DNA of 64,000 bases from Streptomyces sp. NRRL F-5630. Lineage in GTDB: Bacteria > Actinomycetota > Actinomycetes > Streptomycetales > Streptomycetaceae. Where the stretch lies: NCBI RefSeq assembly GCF_000719475.1, contig NZ_JOGO01000008.1, positions 1 to 64,000 of the forward strand, given 5' to 3'. Below are positions 62,564 to 64,000 of the stretch, piece by piece. Position numbers and translations under genes: made by a program. Below the pieces are notes generated by a model. The model was not told the DNA's origin. It saw nothing but the letters and a program-made list of their open reading frames with translations, and did no database searches. Every line of letters starts with the position of its first letter. Within the stretch, counting starts at the first letter, position 1.

Positions 62564-63352
62564 TCACACGATCTTCGTGGCGCCCGCGTCGATCGCCCAG
62601 TTCTGGCCGATCGCGCTGGGCATGGTGGGTGAGGCGAGCAGCAGTACGGCGCGGGCGATCTCGGCGGGATCGATCATGGCGTCCACGAGCATTCCGTTCT
62701 GCTTGGGCATGGCCTTGAGCAGGGTCTCGTGCGCGACCCCCAGCCCCTTCGCGACGCGGGCGACGTATCCGTCCTCGCCGGTCGTGAGGCTGGTCCGCGT
62801 GAGGGAGGGCGACACCGTGTTGACGCGGACCCCCGAGGCCGCCACCCGTTCGGCGAGCCCTCGCGTGAAGGAGTTGAGCGCGGCCTTGGCCGAGGAGTAG
62901 GCCAGCGGCTCTCCGCCGGGGCGCCGCGCGGCGTCGGAGCTGATGTTGACCACCGCGCCCTGGGCGCGGACAAGGGCCGGCAGGGCGGCCCGGGTGACCT
63001 CCACGGCGGCGGTGAAATTGAGGGTGAGGGCTGCGGCCCAGGCGTCCTCCGCGGCGTCGAACGGATCTCCCACCGTCCCGTCCGGCAGCACCCCGCCGCC
63101 GACGTTGTTGACCAGGACGTCCAGCTGCGGGATGCCGGTCAGAGCCTCGTCCACCAAGGCTCGGGGGCCGTCGGGGGCCGACAGGTCCGCCGCGATGAAC
63201 TTCGCGCCTGTGTCGTCCAGTTCGGGGGTGGTGTGCCGGGCGGTGGCGGTGACCCGGGCCCCTTCGCCGATGAACGCGCGAACGAGGGCGAGACCGATCC
63301 CCCTGCTCGCCCCGGTGACGAGGACATGTCGTCCTTCAAGCTGAAGGTCCAT
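62564..63352 (-). CDS. Short-chain dehydrogenase/reductase
   Basis: A 262-residue classical SDR: cofactor motif VTGASRGIG (residues 13-20), NNVGGG (82-87), catalytic Asn112, Ser139, Tyr152 and Lys156 (YSSAK). Arg39 in TATARHTT suggests NADP preference. The C-terminus (IGQNWAIDAGATKIV) is complete. It is divergent from the TetR gene across a palindromic operator, so it is probably controlled by it. Confidence 0.92.
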   Translation of the reverse strand: MDLQLEGRHVLVTGASRGIGLALVRAFIGEGARVTATARHTTPELDDTGAKFIAADLSAPDGPRALVDEALTGIPQLDVLVNNVGGGVLPDGTVGDPFDAAEDAWAAALTLNFTAAVEVTRAALPALVRAQGAVVNISSDAARRPGGEPLAYSSAKAALNSFTRGLAERVAASGVRVNTVSPSLTRTSLTTGEDGYVARVAKGLGVAHETLLKAMPKQNGMLVDAMIDPAEIARAVLLLASPTMPSAIGQNWAIDAGATKIV

Positions 63353-63402
63353 GGCGGACTCCCTTTGGTGGGGTGCTCTGACTGATTAATTAATGCGCCG
63401 AA

Positions 63403-63428
63403 GTCGCAGTAAAGTCAATAACTGCGAC
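63403..63428. promoter_or_regulatory. TetR operator between SDR and tetR
   Basis: GTCGCAGT (63403-63410) and ACTGCGAC (63421-63428) are perfect 8-bp arms with a ten-base AT-rich centre, midway between the divergent starts. Confidence 0.65.
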
Positions 63429-63478
63429 AGTGGAGTATCAGTTGGCTTCGCTACGATAGCGCAGACCAAGGAGACGAC

Positions 63479-64000
63479 ATGGGTGAGACAGGCACGTCCC
63501 GGCGGATGCGGGCCGACGCCGAGCGCAGCGTGGCCCGCATCCTGGATGCCGCTGAGACGGTCCTGGCGCAGGACCCGGCGGCACCACTGGAGCGGGTCGC
63601 CGACGCCGCCGGACTGACGCGCGCCACCGTGCACCGGCGGTTCGCCTCGCGGAAGGTGCTGCTGGACGCCCTGGCCGAGCGGCTGACCCGGCGCTATCTG
63701 CTCGGTCTCGCCGAAGCCCGTGTCGACACCGCCCCGCCTCTGATCGCGCTGTACCGGGTCACCGAGAGAGTCTTCGAGCTGAAGCTCAGCCATCGCTTCG
63801 CCATCCAGCTCACCGAAGCGCTCACCCCGGAAGTCCGCAACGGCCTGTGCACGCTCTTCGCGCGCCTCCACGAAGCAGGCGTGATCACGGCAAGCGATCC
63901 GGACTGGTGCCAGCGCGTCTATCTCGCGCTGCTGCACGAAGTGCACGACCTGCCCGCCGACGCACCGGCGCTGGCCGCGGGCGAGGCGCCGGACGAGGAC
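63479..64000 (+). CDS. TetR-family regulator, cut by the window end
   Basis: The first 174 residues of a TetR protein, from the ATG at 63479 with an AGGAG site: GTSRRMRADAERSVARILDAAETVLAQD, then LERVADAAGLTRATVHRRFASRKVLLDALAERL is the helix-turn-helix (about residues 38-70). The frame stays open to base 64000, and TetR proteins of this type are usually about 180-200 residues, so only a short tail is missing. It very probably represses itself and the divergent SDR gene. Confidence 0.85.
   Translation, partial: MGETGTSRRMRADAERSVARILDAAETVLAQDPAAPLERVADAAGLTRATVHRRFASRKVLLDALAERLTRRYLLGLAEARVDTAPPLIALYRVTERVFELKLSHRFAIQLTEALTPEVRNGLCTLFARLHEAGVITASDPDWCQRVYLALLHEVHDLPADAPALAAGEAPDED

Noticed and set aside
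1..64000. CRISPR array, tRNA, rRNA, prophage or defence island
   Set aside because: No regular spacer-repeat pattern, cloverleaf, phage structural gene or known defence nuclease was found by eye.

Overview
The window is about 64 kb of very GC-rich DNA with strong third-position G/C bias, frequent GTG starts and purine-rich ribosome sites. Several families are typical of Streptomyces: a rodlin, DUF6479, DUF6328, DUF6296 and DUF6271 proteins, a UTRA-type GntR regulator with dre-like operators, and an IS982-type transposase. It reads as Streptomyces chromosome, mostly accessory in character. I saw no rRNA, tRNA, CRISPR array or prophage.

Layout. 0.1-5.3 kb: a MurJ-like flippase, a GT87-like membrane protein and a two-component pair. 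5.5-10.7 kb: a Cys-type molybdenum/tungsten formate dehydrogenase (alpha, beta, NrfD anchor), closed by a strong hairpin. 10.7-16 kb: rodlin, a divergent PRPP synthetase, a thiosulfate-transporter-like protein, an aldo/keto reductase and a deacetylase lipoprotein. 16.16-18.92 kb: an IS982-type element whose only visible terminal repeats enclose a TetR regulator and a zinc-free medium-chain reductase as well as the transposase. 19-29.6 kb: small proteins, RidA, a methyltransferase, rhodanese, a VOC protein with a divergent WYL regulator, a secreted GH16 glucanase and DUF4032. This stretch also holds two genes broken by what looks like one missing base each. 29.7-40.7 kb: a ZTP-riboswitch-controlled glyA, a GH15 trehalase/glucoamylase, a Gfo/Idh oxidoreductase, a ClpC-type unfoldase and smaller genes.

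40.8-51.4 kb is a catabolic island. It has an IclR regulator and serine hydrolase facing a five-gene oligopeptide-type ABC importer, then a degenerate ROK protein, a creatininase-family amidohydrolase, a mandelate-racemase-type enolase and a RidA protein. 51.6-53.9 kb holds TauE/SafE, AraC and DUF421 genes.

The most interesting region is 53.9-62.2 kb. A tightly overlapped five-gene operon (PhyH-type dioxygenase, DUF6271 with a GT-A-like DxD motif, PLP amino-acid decarboxylase, GNAT, MFS exporter) diverges from an intracellular GH3 beta-N-acetylglucosaminidase. A DasR-like GntR/UTRA regulator follows. The shared intergenic region carries three DasR-type dre-like palindromes placed on a consensus TTGACA -35 element for each direction. 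I infer a small, apparently undescribed biosynthetic or modification cluster under amino-sugar (GlcNAc-type) control. The window ends with a divergent SDR/TetR pair whose TetR gene is cut by the window edge.
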